Virus record (IMG/VR): IMGVR_UViG_3300022921_000006
Span: 1 to 64,000 of that record
Strand: one strand, 5' to 3'
DNA length: 64,000 nucleotides
Source of the DNA: a virus
The position numbers were made by a program, and so were the translations under genes. Shown piece by piece: positions 39,653-47,089 of this stretch. The notes under the pieces were generated by a model, which had not been told where the DNA came from, ran no database searches, and saw only the letters and a program-made list of their open reading frames with translations. The number at the start of each line of letters is the position of its first letter. Position 1 is the stretch's first letter.

Positions 39653-40788
39653 ATGTTACCACCCGCTAAAGGATTTCCATATATTTTAACAGATTGTGTT
39701 ACAGGTGTCCAGTTATACCAATCATTAAAACGTGTTCCCCATGGAAATAATCCATTACTTGAAGTAATAGGAGTTTCTTGGGCGTATCTATAATAAGTAT
39801 TTCTAGAATACTCAGGACGAGGATAATAAGTATCAGGCTCAGGAATAAAAGGAACCCAACTTTCAGGTACTAAATGTTCTATATCATATGCGTGATTCCA
39901 TACTTTATCATTAACATAGGCAGAACCAGATTCTACACTCCATCTTGATGAGCTATCAGTACTTGAGTAAGGTATAGAATAACGAGTAGTAGTATAAAAG
40001 TGACCGTTATTTACTTGTGGGTAACCCTGGGGGCCTGAGTAATTGTTTATGTTTCCATCTCCCCAATCAACTCTTATAGGTTCTTCTAAATCCCAAGTAA
40101 TAGGTAATTTAAGCTCTCGAAGTTTTGAAGAATAAGCTTCGGTAGCATAATCATCATATCCTGAACGTATAGAACCGCTTACTACACTAAGATAATTATC
40201 ATCTGTGTTAAATACAAAGTTTTTTAATTTTTGAGTTTGAAGGTCAAAATCATCCCCATAAGGTAATCCATTTACCCATGTATCAGGTTGGGGTAGGGGG
40301 GTTTGATCAAAATTATTTTGATAGTAAGCGCTAGTCCATGCGTTTGTTGACCATGCTGGGTCATCACTAAATGTCCATTTATTTATTGTGAATGGTTGGG
40401 GTAATTCACTTTCAAGACCTGGGGTATAATTAGAGGGGGGGTTACTGTAGCTAAGCCCTAGTGCACGATCCCAATACATTTCTGTTGGGTGGATATCCAT
40501 TTCAAGGAATAGAGATAAGGCTCCTCCACCTCTTGCTCCACTAGGGCCTATACTCCTTTTAGGACCCCCACCTCCACCTCCACCTCCACCTGCTGCAGCA
40601 GCAGCAGATGCTACACTAGGAGATACAGTATTTATAGTATTTAGGGTTTGTAGATTACTATAGTAATTCTCAAAAAGCAACTGCTCCTGCATGTACCTTT
40701 TCCTGGCTTCCATAATAGGGAGACCCTTTATATCTTTTCTTTGGAGAAATACTAGCCATTCTCCTGGGGGTTGGATTGGTTTCCACAT
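39628..40788 (-). pseudogene. Tail adhesin copy 2, N-terminal part
   Basis: 386 residues with the shared N-terminus (MWKPIQPPGEWLVFLQRKDI, PIMEARKRYMQEQLLFENYY), a longer Gly-rich linker (about 67-80) and a Trp/Tyr/Pro-rich domain (about 90-375) similar to that of copy 3 (PITWDLEEPIRVDWGDGNIN against PSTLENPIRIDWGDGNVN). It stops at 39628 by TAA after IWSFIMEK. Copy 3 continues without a break. It could by itself be a truncated adhesin. Confidence 0.62.
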
Positions 40789-40815
40789 AATTTTGTATTT
40801 TTTAGATTAGGATAT
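40521..40815. repeat. Repeat unit A, copy 2
   Basis: N-terminal coding DNA of adhesin copy 2, with a longer Gly-coding hexamer run (CCACCT on the plus strand) and the same downstream spacer as copy 1. Confidence 0.7.
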
Positions 40816-41089
40816 CATTTATACTAATAGTTCTATTTCCATCAGACCATGTCCCTAATTCTTGTAATTCTTCTATTTCCAACATAGGAGGAAGGAGAGG
40901 ATCTTTCCAAACTTGACCTAGCTCTTCTACTCGATTTTTTAATTCTTCTTTAGTAGAAAATCTTTCCATATAAGGTTGGCCTGAATCAATACTATCCCCA
41001 ATTTCTGAATATCCATAGTGGAATATGTTAGAATTATTGTGAGTTAAATAATAGGTATCTTCGTTTTTTTCTATATGATGATGTGACAT
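40802..41089 (-). CDS. MSHH-family small protein (adhesin partner), copy 3
   Basis: 95 residues: MSHHHIEKNEDTYYLTHNNS, FHYGYSEIGDSIDSGQPYME, STKEELKNRVEELGQVWKDP and a C-terminal ISINDILI shared with copy 2 (TINDILI). It lies 14 bases after the 836-residue adhesin. The strong identity at DNA level between copies 2 and 3 suggests recent duplication of an adhesin-plus-partner unit. Confidence 0.62.
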   Translation of the reverse strand: MSHHHIEKNEDTYYLTHNNSNIFHYGYSEIGDSIDSGQPYMERFSTKEELKNRVEELGQVWKDPLLPPMLEIEELQELGTWSDGNRTISINDILI

Positions 41090-41093
41090 TTTA

Positions 41094-41290
41094 TTTTATT
41101 TTATTAAATATAAGCTTCTAAATAGAATTCACTCATGCCTGAGTGGTTTTCACAATAAGCATACAACTTAGGCTTATGTTCCACCTCAAATCCATTCAAG
41201 TTAGATACTATAACATCTGTATATGAACCTGAAGTACCTGGGGTACCTACAGTTGTAACGTCTGTGGTGTACTCAACTCCACCTCCATGA
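41094..41290. repeat. Direct repeat, C-terminal coding region of adhesin copy 3
   Basis: Partner of 38281-38480. The identity of long stretches such as CTATAACATCTGTATATGAA shows recent duplication or gene conversion. Confidence 0.7.
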
Positions 41291-43614
41291 GTACCATCTA
41301 GTGTTTCTGAAAGTTTTAAGGGATGACCAGTATTACTTGGGTCACTTTGATCAAATCTATATGTTAGAGTAGGAGTATATAGAGGATCATATAAGTCATA
41401 AGGTTGAATTTCACTTATAGGTGTCCAATAAGAAGAAGACATAATATACTGGCTTCCACTTACTAATACTTTTATGGGTAGTTGGGTTAACCGGTTTGAG
41501 GCAATAGAACCTGTATCTAATATATCGTGGTTTCCCATAATCCATCCTTTATCTAGCAAAGTTTCATATGCTTGGTGATTTATACTTCCACTAATGAGAG
41601 TTATACCCGTACCACGGACATTATTACCGAACCAAGCTTGGAAATCTTTATAATTTATAGCCTCTGTATCTTGGGGAAAGTGTTGAGTACCTTGAGAAAG
41701 GATTGCTGGGTACGATGAAGGGATCCCATCAGGTGCTCCCAATCCTTCTGAAATTTCCGCTGAAGTTCTCTTAGTGTAAGTACGTGTATATAACTTACCA
41801 ATATTGGTGGGGTAATAAGAGCTATGAGTATCTACATCAACCGCAGAACTACTAGCCCATGCCCTAAGTGTAGCCCAATAATTAGTATGAGATATAGAAG
41901 AATCACCACACCACCTTTCCCAATTTGTTCCTGAACCCGGAACCCAATTAGTTAAAGCTTGGTTAAATGAAGTGCCCACAAATACGTAATAACCTGTTGA
42001 ACCACTTATGTTCCAATTATTAAAGTTTGTGTTGTGTTGAAAAGCCCCATTATAATAAAACATCATAGATATGTTTTGGGCATTACCCATATTCCAATTG
42101 CTTAAATCCGCGTTATGATTAGTGTTAAACCAACGGGCACCGCCATTGACCAGGAACATACCGCTAAAATTGGTACCACTACTAACATCCCACCCTCCTA
42201 TTTCAGGTTGGGAGGTATCAGGTTCAGTGCTTTGCGCTCGAAACATACTATCAAAATTGGTTACATTTGAAGTATCCCAATTAGACAAATTATTTTCCTT
42301 AATGCCTTTACCTAATGTAAATCTAGAGTTATAGAACATTCGATACATACTTGTTATGTTGCTAGTATCCCAAGCAGCTATATTAAGGGGAGTTATATCA
42401 ACTCCTAACGTATACCAAAACAACGAGCTGAATGAAGTGCGGTTTGATATATCAAGATAATTTATTCTTCTCAACCCACCATAAGCTGGGTTATATGAAT
42501 TAGGGTTACTTGCAGGATTAGGATCTCCATACACTTTAATATTAGTATTAGTATTGGTCCAATCCCACCAGTTATTCCAAGGACTCCCCCAAGGGAAATT
42601 ACCATTACTTGAGGTAATTGCGGGTTCCATAGCGAACCTTGAATATCTATTATCTGAAGAATAAGACCTAGGTGTATATACAGGGTCAGGGATATGGGGG
42701 ATCCACTCTTCGGGCACCAAGTGCTCTAAATCGTACCAATGATCCAGAGGGGTTTGATTGTAAACGTTACTAGAGGCCGCTTCAGCAGTCCATACACTGG
42801 AGGTATCTGATACTTGTTCAATTTGCCAAGGTCCCAACTCCCTTGTATATGTACCTGCAGGATAGTCATTTACATTCCCATCCCCCCAATCAATCCTTAT
42901 AGGATTTTCTAAAGTACTAGGCATTCCTGCATAGTATTTTCTTACAGAATCCACTGAGTTGTTCCTAAAGCTATCCATGTAAGAGGGGACACCATCATAC
43001 ATATACTCTGTGTAGTATTTACCTGGCCCACCACTAGCATCTTTATACATGGTAGTGAGTAAATCAAGAGATCCCGAACTCCAGTTGGGCATACCATTAG
43101 ATCCCCATAAATCTATAGTTGGGAACCTACTAGAGCTATAAGAAGGAACAGCAGTCATGGTACTCTCATTCCAACCAGGATTCCACATATAATCGTGGTT
43201 AGTGCCTACCTCCGCATAAGGATACTTCCATTCATAAATACTTTGTGAGGGGTATATTTCCATATACAATGTAGGATCCCTCATATCTATAAGCTTGGTG
43301 AGGACGGAAGAGGCTCCTAGATCATATACCCCATCAAAAAATAGAGGTAAGGGTCCTCCACCTCTTGCTCCACTAGGGCCTATACTCTTTTTAGGACCTC
43401 CACCTCCACCTCCACCTGCTGCAGCAGCAGCAGATGCTACACTAGGAGATACAGTATTTATAGTATTTAGGGTTTGTAGATTGCTATAATAGTTTTCAAA
43501 TAGGAGTTGCTCCTCCATATATTTTTTTCTGGCTTCCATGATGGGAAGTCCTTTTATATCTTTTCTTTTTAAGAACTGAGGCCAGGGCTCAGGTTGGTAT
43601 ATTGGTTTCCACAT
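41104..43614 (-). CDS. Tail adhesin, BspA/DUF285 repeats and cupredoxin-like C-terminus, copy 3
   Basis: 836 residues, the intact member of its type. In order: conserved N-terminal 60, Gly-rich linker, Trp/Tyr-rich domain to about 375, BspA-type repeats (about 385-560, e.g. NWDTSNVTNFDSMF), a linker domain, then a C-terminal domain (about 740-836) with HPLKLSETLDGTHGGGVEY and YCENHSGMSEFYLEAYI. The Cys-x2-His-x2-Met order recalls cupredoxins, but copper binding is not shown. It is probably the host-recognition fibre. C-terminus and N-terminus are almost identical to those of copy 2. Confidence 0.7.
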   Translation of the reverse strand: MWKPIYQPEPWPQFLKRKDIKGLPIMEARKKYMEEQLLFENYYSNLQTLNTINTVSPSVASAAAAAGGGGGGGPKKSIGPSGARGGGPLPLFFDGVYDLGASSVLTKLIDMRDPTLYMEIYPSQSIYEWKYPYAEVGTNHDYMWNPGWNESTMTAVPSYSSSRFPTIDLWGSNGMPNWSSGSLDLLTTMYKDASGGPGKYYTEYMYDGVPSYMDSFRNNSVDSVRKYYAGMPSTLENPIRIDWGDGNVNDYPAGTYTRELGPWQIEQVSDTSSVWTAEAASSNVYNQTPLDHWYDLEHLVPEEWIPHIPDPVYTPRSYSSDNRYSRFAMEPAITSSNGNFPWGSPWNNWWDWTNTNTNIKVYGDPNPASNPNSYNPAYGGLRRINYLDISNRTSFSSLFWYTLGVDITPLNIAAWDTSNITSMYRMFYNSRFTLGKGIKENNLSNWDTSNVTNFDSMFRAQSTEPDTSQPEIGGWDVSSGTNFSGMFLVNGGARWFNTNHNADLSNWNMGNAQNISMMFYYNGAFQHNTNFNNWNISGSTGYYVFVGTSFNQALTNWVPGSGTNWERWCGDSSISHTNYWATLRAWASSSAVDVDTHSSYYPTNIGKLYTRTYTKRTSAEISEGLGAPDGIPSSYPAILSQGTQHFPQDTEAINYKDFQAWFGNNVRGTGITLISGSINHQAYETLLDKGWIMGNHDILDTGSIASNRLTQLPIKVLVSGSQYIMSSSYWTPISEIQPYDLYDPLYTPTLTYRFDQSDPSNTGHPLKLSETLDGTHGGGVEYTTDVTTVGTPGTSGSYTDVIVSNLNGFEVEHKPKLYAYCENHSGMSEFYLEAYI
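43352..43614. repeat. Repeat unit A, copy 3
   Basis: N-terminal coding DNA of adhesin copy 3, with a Gly-coding run of intermediate length. The downstream spacer differs from copies 1 and 2. Confidence 0.7.
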
Positions 43615-43639
43615 TTATTTATTTTTTTAATTTTTTTAA

Positions 43640-44773
43640 TTAAGGTATTGGAACTACATTAAGAAGTTTTCCTATGCTAACAACTTCACCCGAAACCCAT
43701 TCCCCTGTTCCTGGGTCTATTCCTTTCCATACATCATCATAAGTAGAAGGTCCTACAACACCGCTAAAGGAGTTCAAATCAAATAATAACCAACCACCAC
43801 TGCCAGGATCCCAAGCCATTAAAAAGTTATTACCACCAGCTTGATCTCTATACTCCAATACATCAACGAGGCTAGGGTTACTACTTAACGTGAAGACGTC
43901 GGCGGAGGTGACTTGCCAATTGGCTGTCTCAAAATTAGGACTCAAACTAGAACCCGGAGCTAAAACTACTTGGAGAGTTCTCAAATCAAGATCTCCCCTT
44001 ATAACCTTTGCCCAATCTACACCAAAAAATTCACTAGATGGGGTTAGATTTTTAGTTGTTATAAATATATGTGCACTCTGCCAAGTTTCAGTCCCAACCT
44101 GATCTAATTGTGAAGACCCTATCATTTCGTTTGGATTGAAGAAGTTGTCACCATCAACGTAGACATAAGGACGATAATAACTAGTACCTGTGAAGGGTCT
44201 AAAATCTTCATAATCCCAATCTTTATAATCTAAATCAGTGGGGAGTATATACCAATAACCATTAAAATCAGGTCCACCTATCCAATCACCAGCTCCATCT
44301 CTTCTACCCAACTTAAATACAGTCGTTCCATCTACATCATCAGAAAATAATGGGAATCCAATCTGAGGTGTATACCCAGGATACTCAGGTGCATTAAAGA
44401 ATGTAGTAGTTTCATTTAATACCCCTGCTTTAATATCCGTAAGAAGGGGATCACCTAATCTATCAGTTGTAGATGTAAAGTTAACCCAATAGTAAGTCTT
44501 GCTACCACCCTCAACAAATTGATATTTACCCCCAGGTCCAGGTCCAGGTCCAGGTCCGGGTCCAGGTCCAGGGGTTGAGGAAGGAAGGGGACCCCCTCCT
44601 CCCGCACTGGGGGATGAAACATTTAAGGTTTGTAAAGTACTTACGTAATTCTCAAATAATAATTGTTCTTCAAGATACCTTTTACGTACTTCCATTATAG
44701 GTACTCCTATATTCTCTTTCCTCTTTACATACTGAGGCCAAGGCTCAGGAGGATTTGTTGGCATATTCCACAT
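43640..44773 (-). CDS. Adhesin-family protein with Pro-Gly linker, copy 4
   Basis: 377 residues. The N-terminus MWNMPTNPPEPWPQYVKRKE and PIMEVRKRYLEEQLLFENYV matches copies 1-3. A (Pro-Gly)n run near 67-83 replaces the Gly-rich linker. The rest is a beta-rich domain (Trp/Asp/Tyr) unlike BspA repeats, with no HSGM end and no MSHH partner gene. It is the first adhesin in the direction of transcription and may be the ancestral or a differently targeted one. Confidence 0.65.
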   Translation of the reverse strand: MWNMPTNPPEPWPQYVKRKENIGVPIMEVRKRYLEEQLLFENYVSTLQTLNVSSPSAGGGGPLPSSTPGPGPGPGPGPGPGGKYQFVEGGSKTYYWVNFTSTTDRLGDPLLTDIKAGVLNETTTFFNAPEYPGYTPQIGFPLFSDDVDGTTVFKLGRRDGAGDWIGGPDFNGYWYILPTDLDYKDWDYEDFRPFTGTSYYRPYVYVDGDNFFNPNEMIGSSQLDQVGTETWQSAHIFITTKNLTPSSEFFGVDWAKVIRGDLDLRTLQVVLAPGSSLSPNFETANWQVTSADVFTLSSNPSLVDVLEYRDQAGGNNFLMAWDPGSGGWLLFDLNSFSGVVGPSTYDDVWKGIDPGTGEWVSGEVVSIGKLLNVVPIP

Positions 44774-44784
44774 TTGTTTATTTT

Positions 44785-45060
44785 TTAATTATTTTCTTTC
44801 CAAAACCCCACTATAGCGTCTAAAAGATTCTCAATCCCCTGGTCATTTAAGGTGGGGGAAGATACTTTAAGCCCTTCTCTAACAATAGGTATTAACCTTT
44901 TATCATTCCAAAGTCCATTATCATTAACTATAGTAGTAGCCTGCTCCTGCGTAACTTCACTATGATTGGCCACTATGTAAGTTGCCATCTCATCTTTATT
45001 ATGGGTTTTTACTTGGGGATTTTCACTAGAAACCACCAAGTATTTTGTTAATTCACTCAT
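44785..45060 (-). CDS. Small helical protein before the adhesin array
   Basis: 91 residues beginning MSELTKYLVVSSENPQVKTH. Mixed helix, with a C-terminal helical region (GIENLLDAIVGFWKENN). Unlike the MSHH proteins it lies upstream of the adhesins. No family. It is the first gene of the adhesin transcript, with a terminator-type hairpin and an ATATTTAT motif just upstream. Confidence 0.5.
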   Translation of the reverse strand: MSELTKYLVVSSENPQVKTHNKDEMATYIVANHSEVTQEQATTIVNDNGLWNDKRLIPIVREGLKVSSPTLNDQGIENLLDAIVGFWKENN

Positions 45061-45078
45061 TTTTACTTTTATTTATTT

Positions 45079-45086
45079 ATAAATAT
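45079..45086 (-). promoter_or_regulatory. ATATTTAT motif before the adhesin array
   Basis: 18 bases before the ATG at 45060, immediately after the terminator hairpin at 45092-45117. The order terminator then promoter strongly suggests a new transcript begins here. Confidence 0.55.
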
Positions 45087-45091
45087 ATACT

Positions 45092-45117
45092 AAAAAAGGA
45101 GACCCGTCAAGGTCTCC
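45092..45117 (-). terminator. Rho-independent terminator
   Basis: Stem GGAGACC-(6-base loop)-GGTCTCC followed directly by six T on the minus strand. It ends the transcript of the 58-residue membrane gene and precedes the adhesin promoter. The clearest terminator in the window. Confidence 0.85.
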
Positions 45118-45145
45118 TAGTTATATTTTATTAAACTTAACCAAG

Positions 45146-45322
45146 TTATTTACTAAATAACTCTTTAATAAAGTGGTATACTACAAATATCCCTATAATG
45201 GGCCAAAATACCCACAATACCAAACGTTCCCAGAAGTTAAAGCTTAGATCCATAAGTTTACCAAAGTGTTCCATTAGGAATCCAAAGCAAACACCAAGTA
45301 AGATATATTCTAGTATGCCCAT
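45146..45322 (-). CDS. Small membrane protein of 58 residues
   Basis: From ATG 45322: MGILEYILLGVCFGFLMEHF then GKLMDLSFNFWERLVLWVFW and PIIGIFVVYHFIKELFSK. Two spans separated by a short loop with a Lys-Asp pair. It is followed by a terminator. Holin-like by size and topology, but such features are common, so the call is only 'membrane protein'. Confidence 0.58.
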   Translation of the reverse strand: MGILEYILLGVCFGFLMEHFGKLMDLSFNFWERLVLWVFWPIIGIFVVYHFIKELFSK

Positions 45323-45371
45323 TGTATATATGGATTAGGGGAGGGGGGTGGGTAATTAAAAGCTTGCTTAA

Positions 45372-45548
45372 TTAATACTCGTAGGAATCATCTCCATATT
45401 CATCCCAATTGTCGTTAAGTTCCCTTTCGGAAATAATATCAACAAAATCTTCAAACTCATCTCCATACGAGTCATCGATCATTTCGGGGTTAATACCTTC
45501 TTTTTTAATTTGCTCACGAAGAGCGTCATTTTTAGGATCAAAGTGCAT
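45372..45548 (-). CDS. Small acidic protein, unknown
   Basis: 58 residues from the ATG at 45548 (MHFDPKNDALREQIKKEGIN). The frame extends to 45593, but that start would overlap the previous gene by 56 bases. The C-terminal half is very acidic (DDSYGDEFEDFVDIISE, then NWDEYGDDSYEY). No family. A gene of this kind could mimic DNA; not shown. Confidence 0.5.
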   Translation of the reverse strand: MHFDPKNDALREQIKKEGINPEMIDDSYGDEFEDFVDIISERELNDNWDEYGDDSYEY

Positions 45549-45870
45549 TTCCTCTTCTTTTTTTAAATTCACGTGGGTCAATATCATCAACAAAGGCTAA
45601 TTTTCCAACTTCTACATTTGACGAATTTATGACTTTATTCGTTCCATACATATAAACAGGTCCATCGTAATCTTTGTATGTGCTTGTAACATTTTCATTA
45701 TCCTTAATATCACCTTCCAAATGTAGGATTCTACGCTTGCCTACAAAACTTCTAAACTCATTTGGTGTAACTCGGTGCCACCTATCTAAACCAGGTGAAA
45801 ACACCTCACAACACAGGTGTTCAGGGAATGGAAACTTAAGTTTTACAGTGTTACCTTTTTTTTCAGACAT
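45538..45870 (-). CDS. Small protein, unknown
   Basis: 110 residues with a central beta region (RILHLEGDIKDNENVTSTYK, DYDGPVYMYGTNKVINSSN) and a basic C-terminus (REFKKRRGNAL). N-terminal MSEKKGNTVKLKFPFPEHLC. No family recognised. It overlaps the HAD phosphatase gene by 28 bases and the acidic gene by 11. Confidence 0.48.
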   Translation of the reverse strand: MSEKKGNTVKLKFPFPEHLCCEVFSPGLDRWHRVTPNEFRSFVGKRRILHLEGDIKDNENVTSTYKDYDGPVYMYGTNKVINSSNVEVGKLAFVDDIDPREFKKRRGNAL

Positions 45871-46394
45871 TCAATTGTTTCTTTTGCGGATGTGTGTAAT
45901 ATACCAATTCCTCCTTTAGATTCCCACTGCTCAATGTTATCTTTTCGATCATCAATCAAAATGTGAGAAGGAGCAGCATACTTTTGCTTGTTATGGGAAT
46001 AAGCCAAATTCAACTTAACTCCTAACTTGTGGTTTCTAACCCACAACCGCTTACCTAACCGTGAGTGTTCTGCTCTTGAAGGGGAGGAAAGCAACTCAAC
46101 GTAGAAGTTTTCAGTAATAAATTTAAATAGTTCCTTACCATCTTCCATCCAATCCATTCCTACCCAAAAACCTACTCCTCTACCATCAATAAGTTCCCAA
46201 AACTCATCTTTACCGTTTTTTTCAGTAAACTTTTTGGGACCCCAAGGGTGAATTTCGCTAAACTGCTTATCAAAGTCAGTAAGCACTCCATCCATATCAC
46301 AATAGATCTTGGGCCGAAACTCTTTCGATACCGTAAGTGCTTCCTCTTCGGATAGCTCCAAACTGTTCATTGTTGTAAATTGGTTTTGCTTCAT
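45843..46394 (-). CDS. HAD-superfamily phosphatase (nucleotidase-like)
   Basis: 183 residues. Motif I is YCDMDGVLTDFD (31-42), motif II is LLSSPS, motif III/IV is HILIDDRKDNIEQWESKGG with the paired Asp. This is the layout of 5'(3')-deoxyribonucleotidase-type and related HAD enzymes. It could dephosphorylate nucleotides or RNA ends. Motif I lies only 28 residues from the ATG at 46394, so most of the start region overlaps the preceding 80-residue gene by 98 bases. Start choice is uncertain; the fold is not. Confidence 0.75.
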   Translation of the reverse strand: MKQNQFTTMNSLELSEEEALTVSKEFRPKIYCDMDGVLTDFDKQFSEIHPWGPKKFTEKNGKDEFWELIDGRGVGFWVGMDWMEDGKELFKFITENFYVELLSSPSRAEHSRLGKRLWVRNHKLGVKLNLAYSHNKQKYAAPSHILIDDRKDNIEQWESKGGIGILHTSAKETIECLKKKVTL

Positions 46395-46539
46395 TTATAT
46401 CTTCACTAAAATATGGATACCCTCTCCTCAATCCGGCAAACACCCTTGCATACTCATCTATTACATAAAATGGGCGTTTGCGTTCTTCTGCTATTTTAAG
46501 GTCGATCTCGTTCTCCTGGCGCCTCAGGTCGATGTACAT
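46297..46539 (-). CDS. Small protein overlapping the HAD gene
   Basis: 80 residues: MYIDLRRQENEIDLKIAEER, then RVFAGLRRGYPYFSEDINEA and GSTYGIERVSAQDLL. The composition is convincing in this frame, although 98 bases are shared with the HAD gene in another frame. No family. An alternative is that only part is translated. Its start overlaps the 66-residue gene by 44 bases. Confidence 0.45.
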   Translation of the reverse strand: MYIDLRRQENEIDLKIAEERKRPFYVIDEYARVFAGLRRGYPYFSEDINEAKPIYNNEQFGAIRRGSTYGIERVSAQDLL

Positions 46540-46696
46540 AATTCTGGGATTTACGTTGGATTTCTTCTGCTATAAACCTTATATGCTGGAGGTGGGTAAA
46601 TACTTCCTCAGTAACTTCAGAGAAGTGTTTGCGGTCAATTTCATTGAGTTGGTTAAGGATGTATTGTGCTTCCTTATAGATCTTATTCCTCTCCAT
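46496..46696 (-). CDS. Small helical protein, unknown
   Basis: 66 residues, nearly all helix up to residue 50 (MERNKIYKEAQYILNQLNEI, then TEEVFTHLQHIRFIAEEIQR), followed by a basic end with RPEAPGERDRP. No family recognised. It overlaps neighbours on both sides (14 and 44 bases), which is typical for this cluster. Confidence 0.48.
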   Translation of the reverse strand: MERNKIYKEAQYILNQLNEIDRKHFSEVTEEVFTHLQHIRFIAEEIQRKSQNYVHRPEAPGERDRP

Positions 46697-46913
46697 CGAG
46701 CATCAGATTATTGTTTTCTAAAAAATACCAGAAACGTTCGAGCCATAGGGCAATTCGTACGTCATCAATGGTGTCGTCAAATTTAGCACCTTCAGCACGG
46801 GCATCTGCTACTTTCATGATACCGAAGTCAGCTAGATCACGTGCTTTGTCTTCATCACCACGTGCTAGTGCTTCACGTGCGTTTGCGTAACAATCAGAGA
46901 CTGTCATTTTCAT
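46683..46913 (-). CDS. Small early-type protein, unknown
   Basis: 76 residues from ATG 46913 (MKMTVSDCYANAREALARGD) or 74 from 46907. The frame is open to 47000 but the added part has no protein character. It is helical, with EDKARDLADFGIMKVADARA. TPR-like in pattern but too short to be sure. Driven by a module at 47032-47089 with a long leader. Confidence 0.52.
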   Translation of the reverse strand: MKMTVSDCYANAREALARGDEDKARDLADFGIMKVADARAEGAKFDDTIDDVRIALWLERFWYFLENNNLMLDGEE

Positions 46914-47031
46914 TTTTATGTTTTGTTTTACGGGTATATTTACTTTTGTCAGTATGTACCTTATTAGAGGGTTGGCGGAAATATTTACCCTCAGGTACAC
47001 TAGCGTTTATGTTTTTCCGCTTTTTCATGCA

Positions 47032-47089
47032 CCATAAAGATACGAAAGTTCCCGGCAAAAACCACATTTTCATATGACGGGATTATGAA
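47032..47089 (-). promoter_or_regulatory. GTCAT-type promoter module (distal box degenerate)
   Basis: Distal box TTCAT (47089-47085) is degenerate; GTCAT at 47078-47074, spacing 11, then 31 bp to TATCTTT at 47042-47036. The boxes overlap the end of the glycosyltransferase gene (stop 47083). About 120 bases separate it from the ATG at 46913. Confidence 0.58.

Noticed and set aside
42122-43489. Plus-strand frames antisense to adhesin copy 3
   Set aside because: Proline-rich shadow of the Gly-coding linker and other antisense frames.
45146-45322. Holin call for the 58-residue membrane protein
   Set aside because: Only size and two spans support it; there is no endolysin next to it, so the call was left general.
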